Of a DNA stretch of 64,000 bases, positions 32,476-40,900 are shown piece after piece. Every line of letters starts with the position of its first letter. Position 1 is the stretch's first letter. Both the position numbers and the translations under genes were made by a program. The notes under the pieces were generated by a model. The model saw only the letters and a list, made by a program, of their open reading frames with translations, was not told the origin of the DNA and did not search any database. The stretch is from contig JACPZX010000046.1 in assembly GCA_016195325.1 (NCBI GenBank), positions 1 to 64,000 on the forward strand, read 5' to 3'. The stretch comes from Acidobacteriota bacterium (lineage in GTDB: Bacteria > Acidobacteriota > Polarisedimenticolia > JACPZX01).

Positions 32476-33792
32476 TCACCCACCGGCGGCCTGCTTCCTC
32501 CACCAGAGAAACGCGGGCAACCCGGCGAGCGTGAGCGCCGTGCCGATCGCGGCCTCCCTCGGCGAGGCCGCGATCGTCGCGGCGAGGAGCCCGGCGGAGA
32601 AAACGATGAACGCGATCGGCGTCCAGGGATAACCGAGCGTCCGGTACGGGCGCGGCGCGCCGGGATCCCTCCGCCTGAGGACCAGGACGGCCACCGCCGC
32701 CAGCCCGTAGAAGACGAACTCCACGAACATGACGTAAGTGAAGATCTCGTCGTAGCGCCCGCTGAAGACCAGGACGCACGACCAGATTCCCTGCGCGATG
32801 AGCGAGGCGGCCGGCGTCGCCCGATCGGGGTCCACGTCGGCGATCTTCCGGAGGAAGTAACCGTCCCGGGCCATCGCGTAGTAAACGCGCGCCCCCGCCA
32901 TGATGAAGCCGTTGTTGGCGCCGAGGCACGACACGATGACCAGGGCCGAGACGAAGAGGGCGCCGGCCGGGCCGATCGCCGCGCGGGCCGTCTCGGCGGC
33001 GACCAGGTCGGAGGCCGCCATGCCGTGCGCCCCCAGCGTGGCGAGGTAGGCGGCGTTGAGACCCAGGTACAGCGCCACCACGATCAGCGTCGAAGCCATC
33101 GCGGCGCGAGGGATGTTTCTGCCCGGATCGCGCACCTCGCCCGCCACGAACGTGACGTGAATCCATCCGTCGTAGCACCACATCGCCGCCATGAGCGCGA
33201 CGCCGAATGGGGCGAGGAGCGACAGCGCGGAGCCGGTCGGCAGCACCGGCGAGAAATGGGCGGCGCGCCCGGAGCCCAGGGCGAGCGCGACGAGCAGCAC
33301 GAGGGCCGAGACCTTGGCCACGGTGAGGACGTTCGAGACGAGGGCCCCCAGCGACACGGCGCGGGCGTTGATCCACGTGAGGCCGGCGATGCTGATCACC
33401 GCGACGAGACGCACCTCGATGTCCGTCATCGACACGAAAACGCGCAGGTACGTGGCCGCCGCGACCGCGACGGCGGCGATCGCCCCGCACTGGATCGCGA
33501 GGAAGAGGGCCCAGCCGTACAGGAAGCCCCAGATCGGTCCGAAGGTCCGGGCGAGGTAGACGTAGATGCCGCCCGCCTCGGGAAACATCGCGCCGAGCTC
33601 CGCCAGCACGAGCGCGCCGAGCACGGAGAAGAGGCCCCCGAGGACCCACACGGCGAGGTGGAGGAGCGATCCATCGAGGTCGCGGGCGATGGCCGCCGAC
33701 GTCAGGAAAATCCCGGAGCCCACCATGGTGCCGACGTTCAGGAGCGTGACGTCGGTCAGGCTGAGGGACCGGCGCAGGGAGACGGCGGGCAT
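32476..33792 (-). CDS. APC-family amino-acid permease
   Basis: A 438-residue inner-membrane transporter with about twelve helices. The first helix carries NVGTMVGSGIFLTS, the unwound substrate/ion site of the APC superfamily; EAGGIYVYLARTFG and FVAGEVRDPGRNIPRA are also typical of LAT/yfnA-type amino-acid antiporters. The substrate is probably an amino acid but which one is unclear. I use the ATG at 33792 because the frame upstream (to 34131) is the antisense of the Rieske gene and a TATACT box lies only 5 bases before this ATG. It is divergent from the oxygenase gene across a 30-base gap. Confidence 0.87.
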   Translation of the reverse strand: MPAVSLRRSLSLTDVTLLNVGTMVGSGIFLTSAAIARDLDGSLLHLAVWVLGGLFSVLGALVLAELGAMFPEAGGIYVYLARTFGPIWGFLYGWALFLAIQCGAIAAVAVAAATYLRVFVSMTDIEVRLVAVISIAGLTWINARAVSLGALVSNVLTVAKVSALVLLVALALGSGRAAHFSPVLPTGSALSLLAPFGVALMAAMWCYDGWIHVTFVAGEVRDPGRNIPRAAMASTLIVVALYLGLNAAYLATLGAHGMAASDLVAAETARAAIGPAGALFVSALVIVSCLGANNGFIMAGARVYYAMARDGYFLRKIADVDPDRATPAASLIAQGIWSCVLVFSGRYDEIFTYVMFVEFVFYGLAAVAVLVLRRRDPGAPRPYRTLGYPWTPIAFIVFSAGLLAATIAASPREAAIGTALTLAGLPAFLWWRKQAAGG

Positions 33793-33797
33793 GCGGC

Positions 33798-33814
33798 AGT
33801 ATACGTGGTACGAT
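33798..33814. promoter_or_regulatory. Overlapping divergent -10 elements in a 30-base gap
   Basis: TATACT on the minus strand (33803-33798) ends 5 bases before the permease ATG at 33792. TACGAT on the plus strand (33809-33814) ends 8 bases before the oxygenase ATG at 33823. The two -10 boxes are 5 bases apart, so two polymerases could not bind together. Both transcripts would be nearly leaderless. Confidence 0.5.
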
Positions 33815-33822
33815 CCGCCCGC

Positions 33823-34914
33823 ATGCCCGGCGAACCGGTCGACGCGAGCCTCGCGAAGGCTTCCACGATCCCGGCGGAGTGGTACACCGATCCCGCGATC
33901 CTCCGCCGCGAGGAGGAGCGCGTCTTCGGCACGACGTGGCAGCTCACCGGGCTGACGTCGAAGGTCGCCTCGCCCGGCTCGTACTTCACCGCCACCATCG
34001 CGCGCGAGCCCACCGTCGTCGTGCGCGACGGCGAGGCGACCCTGCGGGCTTTCTCGAACGTCTGCCGCCACCGGGCCGGACCGGTCGCGCGAGGCGAGGG
34101 GTGCCGCCGATCCTTCCAGTGCGGCTACCACGGCTGGACCTGGGGTCTGGACGGGCGGCTGCTGAACACGCCGGAGTTCGAGGGGGTGGAGGAGTTCGAC
34201 CGCGCCTCAATCCGCCTCCCCCGGTTCCGGGCCTCGACCTGGGGGCCGCTCGTCTTCGTGAACCTCGACGGCAGCGCGGAGCCGCTCGAGGACTGGCTCT
34301 CGGACGTCGCCGGGCGGACCGCCGGCGTCGACATGGCCTCGATGGTCCCGGTCGAGAGGCGCGAGTACACCGTCGAGTGCAACTGGAAGGTGTACGTCGA
34401 CAACTACCTCGAGGGATACCACATCCCGGTCGTGCACCCGTCCCTCTACCGCGAGATCGACTATGCCGCGTATCGCACGGAAGTCTACCGGGCCTCCTCC
34501 CGGCAGATCGCGCCGCTTCGCCGCAGCGGGGATCTCGCGCGGCGCTTCGCCTCGAGCGGCGAGCCGGGGGACACGGCTCTCTACTTCTGGATCTTTCCGA
34601 ATCTCATGATCAACGTATACCCGGACAACTTTTCGACGAACCTGATCCTGCCGGTCGGTCCCGATCGGACGCGGACCGTCTTCGAATGGTTCTTCCGCGA
34701 GCCGGACGCCGTCGCGACGCGGGAGGCTCTGCGCCGCACCGTCGAGTTCAGCGACGAGATCCAGCAGGAGGACATCGGCATCTGCGAGGCGGTGCAGCGC
34801 GGCCTCGCCTCGCAGCGCTACGCGCGCGGACGGTTCTCCGTGCGGCGGGAGGCGGGAGTCCACCATTTCCACCGGCTCCTGGCCGGCTGCCTTCAAGGCA
34901 CGGTCGGCGGCTGA
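33823..34914 (+). CDS. Rieske-type non-heme iron oxygenase, large subunit
   Basis: A 363-residue ring-hydroxylating-dioxygenase alpha-subunit homologue. The Rieske [2Fe-2S] ligands are CRHRAG and CGYHGWTW (residues about 85-110). The mononuclear iron site is DNYLEGYHIPVVH with a later Asp (QQEDIGICE). Close relatives in this length class include choline, glycine betaine and carnitine monooxygenases as well as aromatic dioxygenases, so a methylamine-type substrate is possible; this is inference. There is no small subunit or ferredoxin reductase nearby. It is divergent from an amino-acid permease that might import its substrate. Confidence 0.86.
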   Translation: MPGEPVDASLAKASTIPAEWYTDPAILRREEERVFGTTWQLTGLTSKVASPGSYFTATIAREPTVVVRDGEATLRAFSNVCRHRAGPVARGEGCRRSFQCGYHGWTWGLDGRLLNTPEFEGVEEFDRASIRLPRFRASTWGPLVFVNLDGSAEPLEDWLSDVAGRTAGVDMASMVPVERREYTVECNWKVYVDNYLEGYHIPVVHPSLYREIDYAAYRTEVYRASSRQIAPLRRSGDLARRFASSGEPGDTALYFWIFPNLMINVYPDNFSTNLILPVGPDRTRTVFEWFFREPDAVATREALRRTVEFSDEIQQEDIGICEAVQRGLASQRYARGRFSVRREAGVHHFHRLLAGCLQGTVGG

Positions 34915-34936
34915 ATCGATCCATCGCGTGGGGTGG

Positions 34937-34965
34937 TTGAGCGGGGGGCGGCCCCGCGGTACATT
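34937..34965 (+). promoter_or_regulatory. Predicted promoter of the small Cys-rich secreted protein gene
   Basis: TTGAGC (34937-34942), 17 bases, then TACATT (34960-34965). Expected start near 34972; the leader then carries the ribosome binding site GGAGGAGA before the ATG at 35001. Confidence 0.5.
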
Positions 34966-35000
34966 TCAGGCTCCACAACCGATCGGACGGAGGAGACCCG

Positions 35001-35198
35001 ATGAGAAAAACACTGGCTGCAGCTGTCGTCCTTCTCGCCGTGGGCGCCGCGTCGATGGCGTACGCCTCGATGATCTTCGACAAGCTCCCGAAGTGCTCCG
35101 GACAGCTCTGCAGCAGCGTCAACTGTTCCGCCGACGTGCTCTGCGTTTCCGGCGCGCACGTCAAGACCTGCGCGGAGGTGTGCAACAACGGGCACTGA
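35001..35198 (+). CDS. Small secreted six-cysteine protein
   Basis: A 65-residue precursor with a clear Sec signal peptide (MRKTLAAAVVLLAVGAASMA, cleavage likely after AYA near residue 22). The mature part of about 43 residues holds six Cys (spacing C-x4-C-x4-C-x5-C-x8-C-x3-C), enough for three disulfides or a metal site. The ribosome binding site (GGAGGAGA) and promoter are strong. No family recognised; a secreted toxin, a cystine-knot-like peptide or a small metal-binding protein are all open. The next gene encodes a membrane protein in the same direction, about 50 bases downstream. Confidence 0.7.
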   Translation: MRKTLAAAVVLLAVGAASMAYASMIFDKLPKCSGQLCSSVNCSADVLCVSGAHVKTCAEVCNNGH

Positions 35199-35247
35199 GA
35201 TCCGGATCGCGACGCAGGGCGCGCTCCTCTTCGCGTTCATCCCGCTG

Positions 35248-35820
35248 GTGCTCTTCCTCTACCTCCAGCAGCCGCTCGGGCCGGGCCCATCCCTCGCCGT
35301 CGGAATCCCGATCATGCTGATGCACCGGCTGTGCGCCGCTCCGTGGGCCGAGCGCCACGCGGGTCGGCGATGCCTCTGGTGCGGCCGGCTCGCGTCTCCA
35401 TCCGCGATCGAGATCGCCGTCGTCGTTTCGGCGCGCGAGAGGACGTTTCGGGCGTGCCCGGGGGATCACGAGGCCCGGCTGGGACGGTTCTTCACGTTCC
35501 TCGAACGGTTCAGGCTCCCGATCGGCGCGGGGATCTTCATCCCGCTGATCCTGCTCCTGGCGGGCACGTCGGCGGTCGCGCTCGGCCGCCCGTTCATCCC
35601 GCCACAGGCGAACGGCATCCAGTTCCGGCTCGCCGTCGCCCTCACGGTCGTGACGACCTCCCTCGGTTACCTCGCGGTGCGGAAACCCGCGCCCCCTCTG
35701 CGGTGCCCGTTTCCCATCCACAATCTCTCGCTGCTCGGCGTCGGAAACACCCTGTGGGTCTTCCGCGTCGTGGGGACGTGGTGGCTGGTTCTCGCGGCCC
35801 GCGGTCTCGCGGACGCGTGA
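35248..35820 (+). CDS. Multi-helix membrane protein of unknown function, start uncertain
   Basis: About 190 residues with roughly five hydrophobic helices and one CxxC pair (RRCLWCGRLASP) followed by a further Cys-containing loop (RACPGDHEARLG). These could bind metal or form a disulfide. The GTG at 35248 falls inside the first hydrophobic segment, while the frame is open back to about 35074 without ATG, GTG or TTG. The true start may therefore be a rare codon just after the stop of the Cys-rich gene at 35198. No family recognised. The close spacing suggests co-transcription with the six-cysteine protein. Confidence 0.6.
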   Translation: MLFLYLQQPLGPGPSLAVGIPIMLMHRLCAAPWAERHAGRRCLWCGRLASPSAIEIAVVVSARERTFRACPGDHEARLGRFFTFLERFRLPIGAGIFIPLILLLAGTSAVALGRPFIPPQANGIQFRLAVALTVVTTSLGYLAVRKPAPPLRCPFPIHNLSLLGVGNTLWVFRVVGTWWLVLAARGLADA

Positions 35821-35845
35821 GCGCGCGGCCGTCGCGAGAGCTTCG

Positions 35846-36790
35846 CTAGGATCTGGCCCTTGGGTCGAGGGACGCGTGGACGAGATCGACGGCGAAGTTC
35901 ACGACCAGGAAAATGGTTGTCAGGAGGAGCACGCCCCCCTCGACGACCGGGAGATCGCGATCGCCCAGCGCGTCGAAGATGGCTCGGCCGATTCCCGGCC
36001 AGGCGAAGATCATCTCGGTGGCGACCGCGCCGCCAAGGAGGCTGGCGAGAACGAGCCCCGCGAGGGTGAGCGCGGGGCCCAGCGCGTTGGGAAACGCGTG
36101 GCGCCATAGGATCGCGGAGGGCGAGAGGCCCCGCGCCCGCGCGGCCCGCAGGTACCCGGAGCCCTTCTGCTCGAGAAGGCTCGCGCGCGTGACGCGGGCG
36201 ACCATCGAGGCCGGAAAGATCGCCAGCGTCAGCGCGGGGAGCGCGAGATGGCGTGGCGAGGGGAAATCCAGCCCCATGATCGCCATGCGCTCGCCCATCC
36301 CGGAGATGGGAAACCACCCGAGGTTCGCCGCGAAGAAGATCATCAGCATCAGCCCGAGCCAGAAGGTCGGGAGCGACAGCCCGACCGTGGTGAAAGTGCC
36401 CACGATTCCGCCGATGGCGCCGCGCTTCGAGGCCGCGAGCGCGCCCAGCAGGATCCCCGCCGTGATGGCGATGGCCGTCGCCGAGATCGCGAGGACGACG
36501 GTCCGGCCGAGCGCCTCGCGCAGGATTTCCACCACCGGTCTTCTTTGAACGTACGAGCGGCCGAGATCGCCTGACGCCAGCTTGCGCAGGTACGCCAGGT
36601 ACCTCTCCAGCGGCGGCCGGTCGAGACCCCACTCGGCCCGCACCTGCTTCAATACTTCGGGGTCGGCCGACTGCCCCGAGAGAAGCCGCGCCGGATCTCC
36701 GGGGATGATGAACATGAACACCCAGACGAGCGTCGCCGAGGCCCAGAGAGCGGGGACAATTTGCATGACCCGCATGGCCGCAGATCTCAT
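35846..36790 (-). CDS. Oligopeptide/nickel ABC transporter permease (DppB type)
   Basis: A 314-residue inner-membrane permease with six helices. It has the N-terminal FMFIIPGDPARLLSGQ of DppB/OppB proteins, and the ATPase-contacting EAA loop appears as RAARARGLSPSAILWRHAFPNAL. The start ATG overlaps the binding-protein stop (ATGA). It is the last gene of an order not typical of dpp operons: permease C, binding protein, permease B. The convergent membrane-protein gene ends 25 bases away. No ATPase gene follows. Confidence 0.88.
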   Translation of the reverse strand: MRSAAMRVMQIVPALWASATLVWVFMFIIPGDPARLLSGQSADPEVLKQVRAEWGLDRPPLERYLAYLRKLASGDLGRSYVQRRPVVEILREALGRTVVLAISATAIAITAGILLGALAASKRGAIGGIVGTFTTVGLSLPTFWLGLMLMIFFAANLGWFPISGMGERMAIMGLDFPSPRHLALPALTLAIFPASMVARVTRASLLEQKGSGYLRAARARGLSPSAILWRHAFPNALGPALTLAGLVLASLLGGAVATEMIFAWPGIGRAIFDALGDRDLPVVEGGVLLLTTIFLVVNFAVDLVHASLDPRARS

Positions 36791-38403
36791 CAGCGATCCA
36801 GGTGCAGCAGCTCGAGGCTCGCGGCGTAGTCCCCGAGCTGACTCGGGACGAAGCCCCGGACCTTCGGGCCCACAAGCGCGTCATCGAAGTAGAAATAGAT
36901 TGGCAAGAGGCCCGCGTCGGCGAGCGCGATGTCTTCGACCTTCCGGTAGATGAGGGTGCGCTTCGCCGGATCGGTCTCGCGGCGTCCCGAATCGAGGAGC
37001 TTGTCGATCTCCGGATTGCTGTAGCGGCCGTAGTTCCCGCCCGAGCCGAACGACGACGTGTGCAGGAGGGGGCGGAAGAAGGCGTCGGGATCCAGATAGT
37101 CCGCGAACCAGATCTGGACGATGAGGTCGGCCGGCATCCCCGTCTCCTTGGTCCCCTCGACGGCCGCCTGGTACGCTGCGAACTCCATCGGCTTCAACTT
37201 CAACCGGATCCCGACGGCCGCGAGATCCGCCTGAATCGCCTCCGAGTAGCGCACGATCCCCGTATTGTTCGACGTCACCATGGTGATGTCGGGCAGCCCC
37301 TTTCCCTCGGGGTAACCGGCCTCGGCGAGAAGTTTCTTCGCCTGCACCGGATCGTACCGGTACGGTCCCGGCTCGTTCCCGGCGGTGGAGAGTCCAGGAG
37401 GCAGCAGACGGGTCGCCGGAATGTCCTTTCCCTCCTGCAGCACGCCGGCGATCCGCTCGCGATCGATCGCGAAACCGATGGCGCGGCGGAGCGCCGCGTT
37501 CGACTTGAACGCCCCCGAATCGAAATTGAACGCGAGGAACGACGTCGCGAGCCGCATCCACTTGTGGTAACTCTCCTTCATGTTCGCGCCTATCTCCTCA
37601 CGCTGTCCCGGTGGGGCCTCGTTGTCGTAGTCGAGATTCCCTGCCTTGAACTCGAGAAAGGCAGTTCCGACATCGGGCAGGTACCGAAAGACGATTCCGG
37701 GGATTCCCGGCGGACCCTTCCAGTGATCGCGGAAGGCCGAGAGCGTGAGGGACACGCCCCGCTCCTTCGACTCGAACCGGAAGGGGCCGCACCCGACCGG
37801 GTGATCGAGATAGGTCTTGGCGGGGTCGCTGTAGACTTCGGCCGGAAGGATGTTGCCGGCCTGGCTCGCGAGGACCGAGAGGAACGGCGGGTAGGGGTAC
37901 TCGAGTGTGATCACGACCGTGCGCGGGTCAGGCGCCCGCACGCCGCGGAGGTCGGCGGACTTCTCCGCCGCGAAGTCCGCCGATCCGTCGATCATGTCGA
38001 GGAACGACCGCAAGGGGGACGCGACGGCGGGATCGAAGATGCGCCGGAGCGAGAAGACGACGTCGGCGGCGACGACATCGCGGCCGTTGTGAAACTTCAC
38101 GCCCGGACGCAGGTGAAACGTGTACGTCCGATGATCCGGCGATTCCGTCCAGGCCTGGGCGACGGCGGGCACGACCTTCGTCCCCTCGGGGTTGTACTCG
38201 ACGAGCCCGTCGAACAGGTTCACCGCGTAGAGAGCCGCGTTCTCGTTGATCGCCATGGACGGGTCGAGCGTGTTCGGCTCCCTCGGCATCCGGTAGCGGA
38301 GATACCCGTTGTCCGCGGCGCTGGCGAGCGCGGGAGCCAGGAGACTCAGCGTTGCGAGGAGGGCGGGAATCGCCGCCCGCTCCCATGACGATCTTGCTCT
38401 CAT
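36790..38403 (-). CDS. Extracellular peptide-binding protein (SBP family 5)
   Basis: A 537-residue solute-binding protein with a Sec signal (cleavage near ALASAA, residue 29). Family motifs are MPREPNTLDPS, GLVEYNPEG, YTFHLRPGVKFHNGRDVVAADVVFSL, the hinge region and KKLLAEAGYPEGKGLP. It should capture oligopeptides or similar ligands in the periplasm and hand them to the two permeases encoded on either side. A GGGAGG ribosome binding site lies before the ATG at 38403. Confidence 0.9.
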   Translation of the reverse strand: MRARSSWERAAIPALLATLSLLAPALASAADNGYLRYRMPREPNTLDPSMAINENAALYAVNLFDGLVEYNPEGTKVVPAVAQAWTESPDHRTYTFHLRPGVKFHNGRDVVAADVVFSLRRIFDPAVASPLRSFLDMIDGSADFAAEKSADLRGVRAPDPRTVVITLEYPYPPFLSVLASQAGNILPAEVYSDPAKTYLDHPVGCGPFRFESKERGVSLTLSAFRDHWKGPPGIPGIVFRYLPDVGTAFLEFKAGNLDYDNEAPPGQREEIGANMKESYHKWMRLATSFLAFNFDSGAFKSNAALRRAIGFAIDRERIAGVLQEGKDIPATRLLPPGLSTAGNEPGPYRYDPVQAKKLLAEAGYPEGKGLPDITMVTSNNTGIVRYSEAIQADLAAVGIRLKLKPMEFAAYQAAVEGTKETGMPADLIVQIWFADYLDPDAFFRPLLHTSSFGSGGNYGRYSNPEIDKLLDSGRRETDPAKRTLIYRKVEDIALADAGLLPIYFYFDDALVGPKVRGFVPSQLGDYAASLELLHLDR

Positions 38404-38452
38404 GAAACCTCCCTGCGGCGCGACGCGCGCGCCGGACGAATGCTTCGCACGA

Positions 38453-39328
38453 TCACGCCCACGTGCCGCCGCGGCTCCGCGGATCGAGCCGATCGCGAAG
38501 TCCGTCGGCCAGGAGCATCAGCCCGCCGACCGTGATGGCGAGGGCGATTCCCGGGTAGATGCAGAGCCATGGCTTGGCGGGCAGGAACAACTTCCCCTCG
38601 AGGATCATCCGTCCCCACGACAGATCCGGAGACTGGGCCCCCAGGCCGAGGAACGAGAGCCACGATTCGGTGAGGATGTTGCCCGCGACGCCCACCGTCG
38701 CGGCGACGAGGGCCGGAGCGAGCGCGTTCGGCAGAAGGTGGACGAACGCGATGCGCACTCCCCGCGCGCCGAGCGCCCGCGCCGCGTCGGCGAACTCGCG
38801 CCGGCGCAGCGATTGGATCTCGGCCCGAACAAGCCTTGCGATGCCGCCCCACCCCATCAGGCCGAGCACCATGAAGACCAGCGTCAGGCTCGGCGAGTCG
38901 AACACGGCCACGGCGCCCATCGCGAGGAGGGGTAACGGGAAGGCGAGGAGCACGTCGGCGGATCGCATCAGCAGCGCGTCGATCCTTCCGCCCGAGTAGC
39001 CGGCCGTGACGCCCACGAGCAGCCCGAGTGCGAAGGCTATCGCCTCCGCGATGAAGCCGACGGTCAGCGAGACGCGCGCTCCGTGGAGCAGACGACTGAG
39101 GACATCACGTCCCTGGTCGTCGGTCCCGAGATAATGGCGGGCGTCGGGCGCGGACGGCGGCTTCACGTCCTTGTCGACGAGCAGGGGATCCTGGGTCAGC
39201 TTCAGCCGAGTGAGAGTCGACCCGGTTTCACCCCAGGCGACGGCCGCGAGGGCGACGAGAACCGCGAGGCCCACCACGATCGCGCCAACGACGGTCGAGG
39301 GGCTGCGCCAGAACCACCGCCATCCCAA
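38453..39328 (-). CDS. Oligopeptide/nickel ABC transporter permease (DppC type)
   Basis: A 291-residue inner-membrane permease: HYLGTDDQGRDVLSRLLHGA is the hallmark of DppC/OppC proteins, and RALGARGVRIAFVHLLPNAL is the ATPase-contacting loop. I chose TTG at 39328, which has GGGGAGG 8 bases upstream and begins just before the first helix; the open frame continues to 40009 only as antisense of the next gene. It pairs with the DppB-type permease at 35846. Confidence 0.87.
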   Translation of the reverse strand: MGWRWFWRSPSTVVGAIVVGLAVLVALAAVAWGETGSTLTRLKLTQDPLLVDKDVKPPSAPDARHYLGTDDQGRDVLSRLLHGARVSLTVGFIAEAIAFALGLLVGVTAGYSGGRIDALLMRSADVLLAFPLPLLAMGAVAVFDSPSLTLVFMVLGLMGWGGIARLVRAEIQSLRRREFADAARALGARGVRIAFVHLLPNALAPALVAATVGVAGNILTESWLSFLGLGAQSPDLSWGRMILEGKLFLPAKPWLCIYPGIALAITVGGLMLLADGLRDRLDPRSRGGTWA

Positions 39329-39422
39329 GTGGGCGACCTCCCCGCGCCGGCGGCGCGGACGATCGTGTTCAACGCCGCGCGACGGACGGCGCGCATTCCA
39401 ACACAGGGGCGAGGCCCGATCA

Positions 39423-40109
39423 ATCGGCGCGGCCCCGCCGCAGAGAGCCGTCGCCGGGGAGTCGTCGGGCGACCTCGACGAGGGTCCATACCGCGCCTTC
39501 GTCGCTTCCGGCGAAGCCGCGACGCTTCTCGCCCTGGCGCGCCGCGCGTACGCCGACGCGGCGGGAGAACCGATCGGATCGCCCGTCGATCTTCCCGGAA
39601 CGGAGGATCGTCCGGCCGGGCCGCGCGACGAGCCACCGCCCCCCGAGTGGCCGGCCGAGCCCACGGGCCTCGTCGTCTGCCTGCGCATGGGCGACCGAAT
39701 CCTCGCGTGCGAAGGCAGCCGGTTGCCACCGGATCCGGACCTGGCTGCCGGGATCTCGATCCTCGCCGGGCGCCTCGCGGCGAGCCGTAGCCGCGGGCGC
39801 GTGAGGACGATCCGGCCCGACGATCGCCCGCGGCTCGTTCTGGAGGCGGCGTTCGTCGCGGGGGCCACCCTTCTCGAGAGATCGGGCCGGCATGTCGTCG
39901 TTCCGGAAGGAGTCGACCTGGAGCGGGAAGGATTCGTGGTCGAGGCCGGCGGGGCCGCGATCGTGACGCTTCCAGGGGAGACGGGCTCCGCGCGCGCGGC
40001 GCTTCGCATGGCGCGCCGGGCGGGAGTCAGACCCTCCGGGGACGTCCCCCCGGCGGTGTGGCTCTACAGCCCTCTGGCGCGCGCCCGAGTCCCCGCGGTC
40101 ACTCCCTGA
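39423..40109 (+). CDS. Divergent AMMECR1-like protein, start unresolved
   Basis: It resembles the AMMECR1 fold: LLALARRAYADAA at the start, a strand pair GLVVCLRMGDRILACEGSRL in place of the usual VTLKKDGELRGCIG, and later EGVDLEREGFVVEAGG, ALRMARRAGV and VWLYSPLARARV matching the order of the family C-terminus. AMMECR1 proteins have no settled biochemical role. No ATG, GTG or TTG lies between the beginning of this region (about 39340) and the conserved part. The previous ATG (39171) would overlap the divergent permease by 158 bases. I give an in-frame ATC at 39423 as a placeholder. The 3' end overlaps the convergent 97-residue gene by 11 bases. Confidence 0.55.
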   Translation: MGAAPPQRAVAGESSGDLDEGPYRAFVASGEAATLLALARRAYADAAGEPIGSPVDLPGTEDRPAGPRDEPPPPEWPAEPTGLVVCLRMGDRILACEGSRLPPDPDLAAGISILAGRLAASRSRGRVRTIRPDDRPRLVLEAAFVAGATLLERSGRHVVVPEGVDLEREGFVVEAGGAAIVTLPGETGSARAALRMARRAGVRPSGDVPPAVWLYSPLARARVPAVTP

Positions 40110-40392
40110 TCCTCGCGATCTTCGAGTCGCGATCCGACTCCAGCCGGCGCCGATCCGTGGCGTACCCCGCCTCGGTCGCCCGGAGCTTCTCGGCATCGTC
40201 CTCCACCTTGAGGCGCTCCCCCTTGTAGAGAATCTCCCGCTCGGCGAGCTTCGCCTCGTAGAACCTCCGGATCTCGGCGATCTGATCCTTCTGCGCCGCC
40301 GTCAGCTTGCGCGCGGTGGTGCCGGACGTCCTGTCCTGCGCGCGCAGTCGTTCCATCGCGATCTCATAGGCGCTCTTCGGCGCGTCACCCAT
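40099..40392 (-). CDS. Conserved-looking 97-residue coiled-coil protein
   Basis: A soluble, strongly charged, helical protein (KDQIAEIRRFYEAKLAEREI, DSKIARIRE) with no signal or membrane segment; heptad-like spacing suggests a coiled coil. The ATG at 40392 has GGAGG 8 bases upstream. No domain recognised. Its stop overlaps the AMMECR1-like gene from the other strand by 11 bases. Confidence 0.65.
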   Translation of the reverse strand: MGDAPKSAYEIAMERLRAQDRTSGTTARKLTAAQKDQIAEIRRFYEAKLAEREILYKGERLKVEDDAEKLRATEAGYATDRRRLESDRDSKIARIRE

Positions 40393-40429
40393 CTCGTGGA
40401 CCTCCGCATGGCGTCGTGGCAGGGGGAGT

Positions 40430-40750
40430 CTAGCCGATGGTTCGGGTGCGGGCCGCGTCGAGCCGCACGAGCGCGTTCGCCGAGTCGATTCCCTCGACGC
40501 GGATCGCCTTCACCGGCGAGGTGTGTCCCGACGCAATCGTCACGGCGGAGCGCGGAAGCCCGAGCGCCGAGGCGAGCAGCTCGACGACCGCCCGGTTCGC
40601 GCGCCCCCTCTCGGGGGCCGCGACGACGGAGAGCTTGAGCGCTCCGGCGTGTGGCCCCGCGATGGCGTCGGCCCGCCCTCCCGCCCTGACCGACACTCTG
40701 AGACGACATCCCCCGGGGATGTCCACGAGCGAAATCTCGGCTGCGATCAC
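40430..40750 (-). CDS. DUF167/YggU family protein
   Basis: A 106-residue protein of the YggU fold. CRLRVSVRAGGRADAIAG, LKLSVVAAPERGRANRAVVE and VTIASGHTSPVKAIRVEG are the family core. The biochemical role is unknown in general. The GTG at 40750 has GGGAGGGG upstream and gives the normal length. An ATG at 40810 is also possible, preceded by TAGACT 4 bases before it, and would add 20 residues. Confidence 0.8.
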   Translation of the reverse strand: MIAAEISLVDIPGGCRLRVSVRAGGRADAIAGPHAGALKLSVVAAPERGRANRAVVELLASALGLPRSAVTIASGHTSPVKAIRVEGIDSANALVRLDAARTRTIG

Positions 40751-40900
40751 GGCGCGCCCCTCCCTTCGCGCGAACGACCCGATCTCCTCTCCATGCGCCG
40801 CTCGCTCCATCGCGAGTCTATCCGCCGGGAGACAGCTCGGGGCGGTGCGCGTGGTCCCCCGCGGCCCCGATCGGCGCCGGCTCCCCCGCGGAGGTGTAAC

